Positions 51,086-58,853 are shown, counted from the stretch's first letter. The stretch is 64,000 bases of DNA from Candidatus Binataceae bacterium (GCA_035308025.1 DATGHL010000026.1:1-64000), one strand, 5' to 3'. Notes: a model not told the origin generated them from the letters alone. Numbers and translations: made by a program.

Positions 51086-51847
51086 ATGGCAGGGTTACTT
51101 GACGATAAGGTGGCGTTCGTTACCGGCGGCGGCTCGGGAATTGGCCGGGCGACTGCGCTCAGGCTCGCGCGCGAGGGCGCAAAGATCATGATCGCTGACT
51201 ACGTGCCCGAGAGCGCGGAGAAGACGGTCAAGCTGATCAAGGATGCGGGTGGGAACGCAAGCTGCGTCGCGGCCGACGTCGCGATCGCACAGCAGGTCGA
51301 GGCCGCGGTCGACAAAACCGTCGAGACCTACGGGCGGCTCGATTGCGCCTTCAACAACGCTGGCATCGAGGGCACGATCGCCGAGACCACCGCCTATCCC
51401 GAAGAGAGCTTCGACCGCACCATCGCGATCAATCTCAAAGGCGTCTGGCTTTGCATGAAATACGAGCTTCCGCAGATGCTGAAGCAGGGCAGCGGCACGA
51501 TCGTCAACACCGCCTCCACGCTGGGTCTGGTCGCGATGGAGACGGCGGGCGCTTATGTCGCCTCCAAACATGGCGTCGTGGGTCTGACGCGGACGGCGGC
51601 ACTCGAGTTCGCGCAAAGGAATATCCGGGTCAATTGCGTCTGCCCGGGCTTCATCCGCACACCGATGATCGAGCGAGCTCTCGACAAGAACATGGTGGAC
51701 GAAGCTTCAATGGTCGCGATCGAGCCCGTTGGGCGTCTCGGCAAGCCCGAAGAGATCGCCGAGGGTGTGCTGTGGCTATGCTCGGATGCGGCCTCGTTCG
51801 TCACCGGACATACGTTAACGATCGATGGCGGCTGGACCGCGCGTTAA
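51086..51847 (+). CDS. SDR oxidoreductase, copy 1 of tandem array
   Basis: A 253-residue short-chain dehydrogenase, first of four of exactly equal length. GGGSGIGRATALRLAREGAKIMIADYVPESAEKTV shows the cofactor site, where the Asp in IADY after beta-2 favours NAD(H). NNAGIEGTIAETT, Ser in TASTLGL, YVASKHGVVGL (Tyr and Lys) and TGHTLTIDGGWTAR complete it. The start follows GAAAGGACAACAGC. The spacer after it carries a 26-bp copy of this gene's own 3' end. The array probably supplies related 3-hydroxyacyl or alcohol dehydrogenase activities to acid catabolism. Confidence 0.92.
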   Translation: MAGLLDDKVAFVTGGGSGIGRATALRLAREGAKIMIADYVPESAEKTVKLIKDAGGNASCVAADVAIAQQVEAAVDKTVETYGRLDCAFNNAGIEGTIAETTAYPEESFDRTIAINLKGVWLCMKYELPQMLKQGSGTIVNTASTLGLVAMETAGAYVASKHGVVGLTRTAALEFAQRNIRVNCVCPGFIRTPMIERALDKNMVDEASMVAIEPVGRLGKPEEIAEGVLWLCSDAASFVTGHTLTIDGGWTAR

Positions 51848-51948
51848 CACCCGGTGGAGCGAAGTGCAACGAGCGGGCGAGTCTGGTCTTTGGCCGCGCC
51901 TCGCAGACTCGGCCGCCCCCTGCGATGGCGGCTGGACCGCGCGCTAAC
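51823..51948 (+). repeat. Direct duplication of SDR 3' end, 100-bp period
   Basis: The last codons of SDR copy 1 and the following bases (51823-51848) recur at 51923-51948 with one mismatch in 26 bases, exactly 100 bp later. The second copy has no coding frame before it, so it is the vestige of a deleted or recombined SDR gene. Confidence 0.75.
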
Positions 51949-52847
51949 CTAACTCAACCCCAAGGAGAGCAGACGATGGCAGGACTTCTACAAAATAAGG
52001 CCGCGCTCGTGACCGGCGGCGGCTCGGGAATCGGGCGTGCGACTTCGCTCCTACTCGCGAAGGAAGGCGCGAAGATCATGATCGCGGACTACGTGCCGAA
52101 GGGCGCGGAAGAGACCGTCAAGATGATCAAAGATGCGGGCGGCGTCGCGAGCTGCGTGGCCGCCGACGTCTCGGTCACCACGCAGGTCGAGATGATGGTC
52201 AACAAAACCATCGAGACCTACGGCCGCATCGATTGCGCCTTCAACAACGCCGGCATCGAGGGCAAATTCTCCGACACCGTCCAATGCACCGAGGACAACT
52301 GGGACCGCGTGGTCGCGATCGATCTCAAGGCTGTCTGGCTCTGCATGAAGTACGAGATTCCGCAGATGCTCAAGCAGGGCGGTGGCACGATCGTCAACAC
52401 GGCGTCGATCGCGGGGCTGGTCGGCTTTAACGGAATCCCGGCCTACGTCGCGGCCAAGCACGGCGTCGTCGGCCTGACCAAAACCGCCGCGCTCGAGTAT
52501 GCGCAGAAAAATATCCGGGTGAATTGCGTCTGCCCGGGCGTGATCCGCACCCCGATGGTCGAGCGCGCGATCGACGGCGGCGGTTTCACCGAAGCCGACG
52601 TCATCATGAGCGAACCGATCGGGCGCCTCGGCAAGCCGGAAGAGATCGCCGCGGGCGTCCTGTGGCTGCTCTCCGACGCCGCCTCCTTCGTCACCGGGCA
52701 TCCGCTGGTAATCGATGGCGCCTGGATCGCGCGTTAACACTAGTGGAGCGAAGCGGAAGGAGCAGGCGAGTCTGGTCTTTGGCCGCGCCTCCGGTGGGTG
52801 GCCGAGTCTGCGAGGCTCAGCCCAAGGCGAGACTCGGCCGCCCCCTG
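51877..52847 (+). repeat. Shared spacer repeat between SDR copies 1-2 and 2-3
   Basis: A 26-base block is identical at 51877-51902 and 52766-52791, 889 bp apart. A second 17-base block, GACTCGGCCGCCCCCTG, is identical at 51906-51922 and 52831-52847. Within the first spacer CGAGTCTG (51878-51885) and CAGACTCG (51904-51911) form an inverted repeat. The spacers were duplicated along with the genes. Confidence 0.75.
51976..52737 (+). CDS. SDR oxidoreductase, copy 2 of tandem array
   Basis: A 253-residue paralogue. GGGSGIGRATSLLLAKEGAKIMIADYVPKGAEETVKMIKDAGG is given here by its key parts GGGSGIGRA and IADYVPKG. NNAGIEGKFSDTV, Ser in TASIAGLVGF, YVAAKHGVVGL and TGHPLVIDGAWIAR follow. The C-terminal GAW differs from the GGW of the other copies, and the substrate loop VERAIDGGGFTEADVIMSEPIG differs from copies 3 and 4. 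An AAGGAGAGC ribosome-binding site precedes the ATG. Confidence 0.92.
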   Translation: MAGLLQNKAALVTGGGSGIGRATSLLLAKEGAKIMIADYVPKGAEETVKMIKDAGGVASCVAADVSVTTQVEMMVNKTIETYGRIDCAFNNAGIEGKFSDTVQCTEDNWDRVVAIDLKAVWLCMKYEIPQMLKQGGGTIVNTASIAGLVGFNGIPAYVAAKHGVVGLTKTAALEYAQKNIRVNCVCPGVIRTPMVERAIDGGGFTEADVIMSEPIGRLGKPEEIAAGVLWLLSDAASFVTGHPLVIDGAWIAR

Positions 52848-52905
52848 GAGCTGCGTCAAAAATCTCAAAGCTAACCGCAAAACACTCACGGGGAGAACAG
52901 AAATC

Positions 52906-53667
52906 ATGGCTGGAAAACTTCAGGACAAAGCAATTCTCGTGACGGGTGGCGGCTCGGGGATCGGCCGCGCGACCGCGCTCCTGCTCGCCCAGGAAGGCGC
53001 CAAAGTCATGATCGCGGACTACGTGCCCGAGAGCGCCGAAAAAACCGTCAAGGCGATCAAGGACGCCGGCGGCGCGGCGAGCTGTATCGCCGCCGACATC
53101 TCGAACCCGAAACAAGTCGAGATGATGGTCAGCAAGGCCGTCGAGACCTATGGACGACTCGATGGCGCCTTCAACAACGCCGGCATCGAGGGCAAGATCG
53201 CCCACACCGCCGATACCACGGAAGAGATCTTCGATCGCATCATCGCGACCAACTTGAAGGGCGTCTGGATGTGCATGAAATACGAGCTGGCGCAGATGCT
53301 CAAGCAGGGCGGCGGCGCGATCGTCAACACGGCGTCAGCCGCGGGATTGGTCGGGGTCGAAGGGCTGTGCGCCTATAACGCGTCGAAGCACGGCGTGGTC
53401 GGCCTGACCAAAACCGCGGCGCTCGAATACGCACAGAAAAACATCCGGGTGAATTGCGTCTGCCCGGGCTTGATCAACACGCCTATGGTGGCGCGGATGA
53501 TCGATAGCGGCGGCATGAACGAGCAGGATTTTGTCGCCGGCGAACCGGTCGGCCGCATGGGCAAGCCCGAAGAGATCGGCGCCGGCGTACTCTGGCTGCT
53601 CTCCGACGCCGCGTCTTTCGTCACCGGGCATGCGATGGCGATCGACGGCGGTTGGACCGCACGCTAA
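52906..53667 (+). CDS. SDR oxidoreductase, copy 3 of tandem array
   Basis: A 253-residue paralogue with GGGSGIGRATALLLAQEG, IADYVPESAEKTVKAI, NNAGIEGKIAHTA, Ser in TASAAGLVG, YNASKHGVVGL and TGHAMAIDGGWTAR. The substrate loop VARMIDSGGMNEQDFVAGEPVG is close to that of copy 4. A GGGGAGAAC box, shared with copy 4, precedes the ATG. The Asn after the catalytic Tyr (YNASK rather than YVASK) is a small difference near the active site. Confidence 0.92.
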   Translation: MAGKLQDKAILVTGGGSGIGRATALLLAQEGAKVMIADYVPESAEKTVKAIKDAGGAASCIAADISNPKQVEMMVSKAVETYGRLDGAFNNAGIEGKIAHTADTTEEIFDRIIATNLKGVWMCMKYELAQMLKQGGGAIVNTASAAGLVGVEGLCAYNASKHGVVGLTKTAALEYAQKNIRVNCVCPGLINTPMVARMIDSGGMNEQDFVAGEPVGRMGKPEEIGAGVLWLLSDAASFVTGHAMAIDGGWTAR

Positions 53668-53702
53668 ATCACAATCAGTCAACAACGGGGAGAACAGGAA
53701 TT

Positions 53703-54464
53703 ATGGCAGGAACACTTCAAGCCAAGGCGATTCTGGTAACCGGCGGCGGCTCGGGCATCGGGCGGGCGACTTCGCTCCTGCTCGCCAAAGAGGGCGCGAA
53801 GATCATGATCGCGGACTACGTGCCCAAGGGCGCGGAAGAGACCGTCAAGATGATCAAGGATGCGGGCGGGACCGCGAGTTGCATGGCCGCCGACGTCTCG
53901 GTGCCCAAGCAGGTCGAAGCGATGATCGCTAAGACCGTCGAGACCTACGGCCGGATCGATGGCGCGCACAACAACGCCGGCATCGAAGGCAAGATGATCG
54001 AGACCAGCGCCAACACCGAAGAGAATTTTGACCGCATCATCGCGATCAACCTCAAGGCCGTATGGCTCTGCATGAAGTACGAAATTCCGCAGATGCTCAA
54101 GCAGGGCGGCGGCGTGATTGTCAATACCGCGTCGATCGCCGGTTTGGTCGGGTTCGAGGGCATGTCCGCCTACGTGGCCTCCAAGCACGGCGTAATCGGT
54201 CTGACCAAGACCGCCGCGCTCGAATACGCGCAGAAAAATATCCGCGTCAATTGCGTCTGTCCGGGCGTGATCAACACCCCGATGGTCGCGCGTCTGCTCG
54301 ATAGCGGCGGTATGAACGAGTCGGACATGACGGCGGGCGAGCCGGTGGGCCGTTTCGGCAAGCCCGAGGAGATCGGCGCGGGCGTGGTTTGGCTGCTCTC
54401 GGACGCTGCGTCATTCGTCACCGGGCATTCACTGGTGATCGACGGCGGCTGGGTCGCGCGCTAG
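53703..54464 (+). CDS. SDR oxidoreductase, copy 4 of tandem array
   Basis: A 253-residue paralogue with GGGSGIGRATSLLLAKEG, IADYVPKGAEETVKMI (as in copy 2), NNAGIEGKMIETS, Ser in TASIAGLVGF, YVASKHGVIGL and TGHSLVIDGGWVAR. The N-terminal half is closest to copy 2, while the substrate loop VARLLDSGGMNESDMTAGEPVG is closest to copy 3, which hints at recombination between copies. The spacer to copy 3 is only 35 bp and lacks the spacer repeat. A MITE-like element follows immediately after the stop. Confidence 0.92.
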   Translation: MAGTLQAKAILVTGGGSGIGRATSLLLAKEGAKIMIADYVPKGAEETVKMIKDAGGTASCMAADVSVPKQVEAMIAKTVETYGRIDGAHNNAGIEGKMIETSANTEENFDRIIAINLKAVWLCMKYEIPQMLKQGGGVIVNTASIAGLVGFEGMSAYVASKHGVIGLTKTAALEYAQKNIRVNCVCPGVINTPMVARLLDSGGMNESDMTAGEPVGRFGKPEEIGAGVVWLLSDAASFVTGHSLVIDGGWVAR

Positions 54465-54572
54465 GGAAGCTCTGCACAAGCGCATTTTTTAGAATCGCTT
54501 CGCGCTGGTCCTTCGACACGGCTCGCGCTACTCGCCGGCTCAGAGGACAAATTGGGCTTGTGCAGTGGTTCC
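54465..54572. mobile_element. MITE-like element with terminal inverted repeats
   Basis: The 108 bp between two convergent stops begin and end with inverted repeats. CTGCACAAGC (54472-54481) pairs perfectly with GCTTGTGCAG (54556-54565). The outer bases GGAA / TTCC extend this to about 14 of 17 matches at 54465-54481 and 54556-54572. The interior has a T6 run and a CCTTCGACACGGCTCGCGC-type motif seen in dispersed repeats. It may also work as a two-way terminator. No target-site duplication is clear. Confidence 0.5.
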
Positions 54573-55049
54573 TTACTTCTCGAGCATCACGACTGCGGCG
54601 GCGGCCATGCCGTCGCCGCGGCCGAGTGCGCCGAGCCCTTCCGGATTCGACGCCTTGACGTTCATCGCCGCTTCCGGGGCGCCAAGCGCGCCAGCGAGTC
54701 GCGTGCGCATCTCCGCAAGGTGCGGCGCCAGCTTGGGCCGCTGCGCGAAGATCGTGACGTCGGCGTTACCCAGCCGCCAGCCGTCGGCGGCGGCATCTAT
54801 CCATACCAGCTTGAGCAATTCGATACTGTCGGCATCCTTGTAGCGCGGATCGTCGTCGGGAAAATGGCGGCCGAGGTCGCCGCGGCCGAGCGCGCCGAGG
54901 ATCGCGTTGGCCAGCGCGTGGGCGGCAACGTCGGCGTCGGAGTGGCCGCGCAGCCCATGCGAGTGCGCGATCGTCACGCCGCCCAGCACCAGCCGCCGCC
55001 CGGCCTCGAGCGGATGGAAGTCGAAGCCCTGCCCTACCCTAGTACGCAT
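54573..55049 (-). CDS. ispF: 2-C-methyl-D-erythritol 2,4-cyclodiphosphate synthase
   Basis: The cyclase of the MEP isoprenoid pathway, converting CDP-ME-2-phosphate to ME-cPP; a trimer with Zn between subunits. It has 158 residues from the ATG at 55049; a TTG at 55055 is also in frame. VGQGFDFHPLEAGRRLVLGG carries the DxH zinc ligands. GLRGHSDADVAAHALANAILGALGRGDLGRHFPD, with the His ligand, and KASNPEGLGALGRGDGMAAAA, here NPEGLG-A-GRG in place of the commoner TTEKLGFxGR, complete the fold. It is not fused to IspD. It converges with the SDR array. Confidence 0.94.
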   Translation of the reverse strand: MRTRVGQGFDFHPLEAGRRLVLGGVTIAHSHGLRGHSDADVAAHALANAILGALGRGDLGRHFPDDDPRYKDADSIELLKLVWIDAAADGWRLGNADVTIFAQRPKLAPHLAEMRTRLAGALGAPEAAMNVKASNPEGLGALGRGDGMAAAAVVMLEK

Positions 55050-55111
55050 CGTCAATTGTGAACGTTCAGCGCCGTTGACAAGGCATCTGCGTCACTCCAA
55101 GCTCATCGGGT

Positions 55112-55396
55112 ATGCGCGAGTTCTGGAAACGTCCCAAATTCTGGATCGGATTGATCATTATCCTCTGGGTCGCGTACATCGTGTACGCGAACTTTCAACT
55201 GTCGCCGGTCGAGATTCGCCTGATCCCATTTTTCGCGACGCTGCAGTTGAAGATTTCGGCGATTATCATCGGTTCCGCCGTCGTCGGCTGCGCGGCGACG
55301 CTCGGTGTTCAATTCTTCTGGCGCAGGCGCGCCTCCTCGAAGGCCGGACTACAAGCGAGCGCCGCCGCTGCGTCGAGCAGCAAAACCGTCGCCTGA
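55112..55396 (+). CDS. Small two-helix membrane protein (LapA-like)
   Basis: A 94-residue protein. Two hydrophobic helices (FWIGLIIILWVAYIVYANFQLS and ISAIIIGSAVVGCAATLGVQFF, each near 20 residues) flank the short VEIRLIPFFATLQLK loop. This N-x-x-x-V-x-I-x-F/P-F arrangement is like the DUF1049/LapA domain, whose E. coli member helps regulate LPS assembly. A basic, Ala/Ser-rich tail follows. Its 3' 88 bp overlap the 3' end of moeA on the other strand. Confidence 0.65.
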   Translation: MREFWKRPKFWIGLIIILWVAYIVYANFQLSPVEIRLIPFFATLQLKISAIIIGSAVVGCAATLGVQFFWRRRASSKAGLQASAAAASSSKTVA

Positions 55397-56574
55397 TCGC
55401 CCGGCTTCAGCACGGTCAGCTCCGCCGGTCCGATTAGGAGCGCATCGGCGCGCGCGAGCGAACTCAGCACGCCGGAGCTTTGATTTCCGGTCGGAGTGGC
55501 GTAAAGCTCGCCGTCACGCCGCTCGAGCGTGACGCGGACGAATTCGGTGAGGCCGTCTGCGAGACGTATCTCGACGGCGCATCTGACCGCCAGGCGCGGC
55601 AGTCCGAGGTCGCTCCGTCCCCCCATCTTGCGCAGCGCCGGCCGCACATAGAGATAGAAGCAGACCATCGTCGAAACCGGATTTCCGGGCAGGCCGAAAA
55701 CCGGTTTGCCGGCGATCGTGCCGAACTTGAGCGGGCGACCGGGCTTTTGCGCGACCCCGTGGAACATCTGATTGAGTCCCAGGCCGTCGAGCTCCTGCTT
55801 TACATGGTCGAACTGGCCAACCGAGACGCCGCCGGTCGAGAGCACCGCGTCGAAAGCGAGCGCTTCTCCTAGGCGCTCGCGGATCTCCTCGGGGCGATCG
55901 CGCGCGACCTTGAGGATCGTTGCTTCCGCGCCGGCCTCGCCGATCGCCGCGGCCAGCGCGTAAGCGCTTGAGTTGACCACCTGCGCACCCGTCGGCGCCT
56001 GATCGACATCCACTAGTTCGTCGCCAGTCGCGACGATCGCGACTCGCGGACGGCGATAGACGTCGACCATCGCGCGATTGAGCGACGCCAGCATCCCGAC
56101 ATCTGCGGCCGACAGCGTCTTGCCCGCCGCGATCACCAACTCGTCCCGCCGCAAGTCCTCACCGCGCGGACGGACGAAGGCGCCGACTGTTGCCGCGGCG
56201 AGGATTTCGACCGCTTCGCCAAGACTGCGAGTTCGCTCGACCGGGACGATTGCGTCGGCGCCATCCGCAACCGGCGCTCCAGTCATCGTGCGGACCGTCT
56301 CACCCGCGCCGACGCGGTGGATCGGCATCAGGCCCGCGCCGACCGTTTCGACCACCTTGAGCCGCACCGGACGATCCTCGCGGGCGGCGGCAACGTCTGC
56401 GGCGCGCACCGCGTAGCCGTCCATCGCGGAATTGGCAAAGCCCGGAATATCGCGCGGCGAGCGAATCTCCTCGGCGAGGACTCGCGCCAACGCCTCGCGG
56501 AGCGAAACCCGCTCGACGGCCAGGCGCTTCACGTTTTCGATAACGAGATGCAAGGCGGCCTCGGTGGTAATCAT
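55309..56574 (-). CDS. moeA: Molybdopterin molybdenumtransferase MoeA
   Basis: Inserts molybdate into adenylated molybdopterin; 421 residues. Signatures: LAEEIRSPRDIPGFANSAMDGYAVRA, IHRVGAGETVRTMTGAPVADGADAIVPVE, RPRGEDLRRDELVIAAGK, PRVAIVATGDELV, VLSTGGVSVGQFDHVKQELDGLG, QKPGRPLKFGTIAGKPVFGLPGNPVSTMV, and the MoeA C-terminal domain with NQSSGVLSSLARADALL. The conserved Asp of SAMDGYA and the GGVSVG loop are intact. No molybdoenzyme or other moa/mob gene is adjacent. Its last 29 codons lie opposite the LapA-like gene. Confidence 0.95.
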   Translation of the reverse strand: MITTEAALHLVIENVKRLAVERVSLREALARVLAEEIRSPRDIPGFANSAMDGYAVRAADVAAAREDRPVRLKVVETVGAGLMPIHRVGAGETVRTMTGAPVADGADAIVPVERTRSLGEAVEILAAATVGAFVRPRGEDLRRDELVIAAGKTLSAADVGMLASLNRAMVDVYRRPRVAIVATGDELVDVDQAPTGAQVVNSSAYALAAAIGEAGAEATILKVARDRPEEIRERLGEALAFDAVLSTGGVSVGQFDHVKQELDGLGLNQMFHGVAQKPGRPLKFGTIAGKPVFGLPGNPVSTMVCFYLYVRPALRKMGGRSDLGLPRLAVRCAVEIRLADGLTEFVRVTLERRDGELYATPTGNQSSGVLSSLARADALLIGPAELTVLKPGDQATVLLLDAAAALACSPAFEEARLRQKN

Positions 56575-56878
56575 TGCATCCCCAGCATACGCTGCTCGGG
56601 CGCTAATAAAAATCCGTAACGCCCAGCAACGGTCGAACGTATCCTATAACGACACGCGCTTATCCCACTCCCCCCGAGATTGGCGCGTCGCTCCCGACCG
56701 ATTGGGAGAGGGGCAGGGACCCGATGTCGCCCCCCCGTGCATAGGGTTGTCCCCTCTCCCGCTTTTCTTGAATTTATCGACAAAACCACGTAGGCCCTAT
56801 GAGGCAAGCGGCAGCGTTGGGAGTAGCCTTTTGCGCCGCCGCTCGCGAAATCCGGCTAGATTGCGCTTGAGGAAATCG
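56575..56878. repeat. Intergenic region with GGGAGAGGGG/CCCCTCTCCC inverted repeat (56704-56760)
   Basis: The 304 bp between divergent moeA and an SDR gene hold no convincing gene. The arms at 56704-56713 and 56751-56760 pair perfectly over 10 bp, with a 37-base interior. The same sequence family forms the hairpin at 18199-18222. A purine-rich GAGGAAATCG box just before 56879 is the ribosome-binding site of the SDR. Confidence 0.6.
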
Positions 56879-57664
56879 ATGGACCTGGGAATCGCGGGAA
56901 AAACAGCCTTGGTGTTGGGCGGCAGCAAGGGTCTCGGACGCGGCGTCGCCCATGCCTTGGCGGCCGAGGGCGTCGCCGTCGCTGTATTGGCGCGCGGTCA
57001 GGAGGCGATCGACAAGACGGTCGCCGAAATCAACGGCCGCGGGGGACGCGCCATCGGCGTCGCTGCGGATCTAGCCGATTGGCCGACGGTCGAGCGCGCC
57101 TTCAACACCGCGCGTCAGCAGCTCGGGCCGATCGATATTCTCCTCAATAACTCGGGTGGCCCACCGCCGTCGCCGGTAATCGGCGTCGCGCCCGAAGTCT
57201 GGGAAGCACAATTTCGCCAGATGGTGTTGGTGCTGTTTCGCCTGACCGATCTGGTGCTGCCCGAGATGCGGACGCGCAAATGGGGCCGCATCATCAACGT
57301 CGCCTCCGAGTCCGTGATCCAGCCGATTGCCGCCATCGGTATTTCGAACACGCTGCGCGCCTCGGTCGTCGGCTGGGCCAAAACCCTCTCCGGCGAGGTC
57401 GCCCGCGACGGCGTTACGGTCAACACGATGTTGCCGGGCCCCTTTGCCACGGACCGTGTAGCGCAGGTCTCGAAGATGATGGCGAGTCGGCAGAACATCA
57501 CGGTTGAGGAGGTCCAAAAACGCCTCGCCAATCAGGTGCCGGTCGGACGGATCGGTGACGCCGCCGAGTTCGGCGCGATCGCGGCCTTTCTCGCCAGTCG
57601 GCACGCCGGCTATATCACGGGATCGACGATTCGCGTCGAGGGCGGGACTATCCGCTCAGTCTAG
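56879..57664 (+). CDS. Divergent SDR family protein lacking the YxxxK pair
   Basis: A 261-residue SDR-fold protein starting MDLGIAGKTALVLGGSKGLGRG. The cofactor loop GGSKGLGRG, ARGQEAIDKTVAEI, NNSGGPPPSPV in place of NNAG, VASESVIQPI with a possible catalytic Ser143, and TGSTIRVEGGTIRSV are seen. The Tyr and Lys positions are Ser156 and Arg160 (GISNTLRASVVG), as in a known divergent SDR subgroup. A normal SDR reduction is therefore doubtful; it may be a binding protein or use other chemistry. The GAGGAAATCG box sets the start at 56879. Confidence 0.88.
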   Translation: MDLGIAGKTALVLGGSKGLGRGVAHALAAEGVAVAVLARGQEAIDKTVAEINGRGGRAIGVAADLADWPTVERAFNTARQQLGPIDILLNNSGGPPPSPVIGVAPEVWEAQFRQMVLVLFRLTDLVLPEMRTRKWGRIINVASESVIQPIAAIGISNTLRASVVGWAKTLSGEVARDGVTVNTMLPGPFATDRVAQVSKMMASRQNITVEEVQKRLANQVPVGRIGDAAEFGAIAAFLASRHAGYITGSTIRVEGGTIRSV

Positions 57665-57704
57665 CCAGTCAGGCTGTAAGCTCGGGCCGGGGCTTGGGGG
57701 AGAG

Positions 57705-58682
57705 CTAAAGTTCGGGGGAGACCTGGGCGCTAGTCGCTCCGTTCGCGGGTACGCGAACCTGATAGACTCTCGCGCTCGGTGGGGCGCAATCGCCAACCAG
57801 CGCAGGATTCAATGCGCGCAGGACACTGACCGCGGTGTGCTGACGCGCGGCCACCGCCTTGAGCGGCGTACCACCCTTCACAGTGACCGTCTGATAGGAA
57901 GGAGTTGCTGCATAGCGCATCGGTTCGATCCCGTAGGCTTCGCGATGACGCGCAATCAACGCTACGGCCATAAAGCGATTAAGCAGGGTGCGGGTACGGC
58001 GGGGTATGCGCTCGATCAGGCGCTCGTACGGAGCGTCGGCCAGACGGAGATAGCGGTCACAACCGGTTTCGCCGTTGTTCCACGCTACCAATGTCATCCG
58101 CCAATCCGAGCCGGTCTGCTCGTGGAGCGTCGTCAGGTAATCCGCCGCCGCGCGCGTTGACTTGATCGGGTCGCGCCGCTCGTCCACCCAGCGGTTGATC
58201 GTTAGACCGAAGCGGCGGGCAGTACCGCGGCTGAGTTGCCAAGGGCCAGCCCCATTTGCCGCAAAGCCGCTCTCGGCAACGGTTAGATAGACCAGGTCAG
58301 GCGGCAGCCCGCGGTCCCGCAGCAACGATCCCATCTCGGCCATGTATGGGCTGATCCGCCGAAACGACCGGTTAAGCGTCGCGGGCTGGTTAACGTAACC
58401 GTCCACATAGGCCTGGACGGTGCGATTCAACACGATCGGAAAGGGCGCGACACTTTGCGGTTGGCTGCGTACAAAGGGCCCACTGTCCGACCCCGGCTTC
58501 GTGGCGGCAGCGGCGTCGTCATTCTGCGCCGGGGCATTCTGAGCCGGGCTCGCATGGTCGGTCGCCACGCCGGTGACCGACAATCCTGCCTGCTCGGAGG
58601 AGGAATTCAGCGCCGGCGAGCAGCCGAACAGCGGTGCCGCTAGACAGGCAAGTACAGAAATCTTTAGGAGGTTCCCCGGCAT
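57705..58682 (-). CDS. MltD-like membrane-bound lytic transglycosylase
   Basis: A 325-residue lipoprotein with signal LLKISVLACLAAPLFGC (lipobox LFGC). The Ser/Asn/Asp/Gln-rich linker runs to about residue 75. The SLT-like domain has LPPDLVYLTVAESGFAANGAGPWQLSRGTARRFGL, with the catalytic Glu in AESGF, then VDERRDPIKSTRAAADYL and LVAWNNGETGCDRY. It is shortened where relatives have A-x-S-x-x-GAxGxWQF. A weak LysM-like module (YQTVTVKGGTPLKAVAARQHTAVSVLRALNP) ends it. The start at ATG 58682 is chosen by the signal peptide; the frame continues to 58748. Confidence 0.82.
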   Translation of the reverse strand: MPGNLLKISVLACLAAPLFGCSPALNSSSEQAGLSVTGVATDHASPAQNAPAQNDDAAAATKPGSDSGPFVRSQPQSVAPFPIVLNRTVQAYVDGYVNQPATLNRSFRRISPYMAEMGSLLRDRGLPPDLVYLTVAESGFAANGAGPWQLSRGTARRFGLTINRWVDERRDPIKSTRAAADYLTTLHEQTGSDWRMTLVAWNNGETGCDRYLRLADAPYERLIERIPRRTRTLLNRFMAVALIARHREAYGIEPMRYAATPSYQTVTVKGGTPLKAVAARQHTAVSVLRALNPALVGDCAPPSARVYQVRVPANGATSAQVSPEL

Positions 58683-58704
58683 CAAGTTCCCGTTGACGAG
58701 GCTC

Positions 58705-58733
58705 ACCTTATTGTCCTGGGCAACCGCAATCAA
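58705..58733 (-). promoter_or_regulatory. Possible promoter of lytic transglycosylase gene
   Basis: On the minus strand TTGATT (58733-58728) and TAAGGT (58710-58705) are 17 bases apart, about 20 bp before the ATG at 58682. The leader would be very short. The -10 box is imperfect. Confidence 0.3.
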
Positions 58734-58824
58734 CCCATCTGACATCAAAAAATCTAATATTATAAACAGCTATTTCTATTATGCCGCACCGCTCGTTGAA
58801 CGTAACTTGAGGCGAAAACCGTCC

Positions 58825-58853
58825 CGTCCGCCGACGACAACTCTCGGCGGACG
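58825..58853. promoter_or_regulatory. Inverted repeat before NtrB-like gene
   Basis: CGTCCGCCGA (58825-58834) and TCGGCGGACG (58844-58853) are perfect 10-bp arms with a 9-base loop, 29 bp before the ATG at 58882. It could be an operator, a leader hairpin or the end of the divergent transcript region. Confidence 0.45.

Noticed and set aside
52218..52400. Minus-strand short frames inside the SDR genes, conserved in all four copies
   Set aside because: They are antisense to strongly conserved SDR coding sequence, so their conservation follows from the sense strand.
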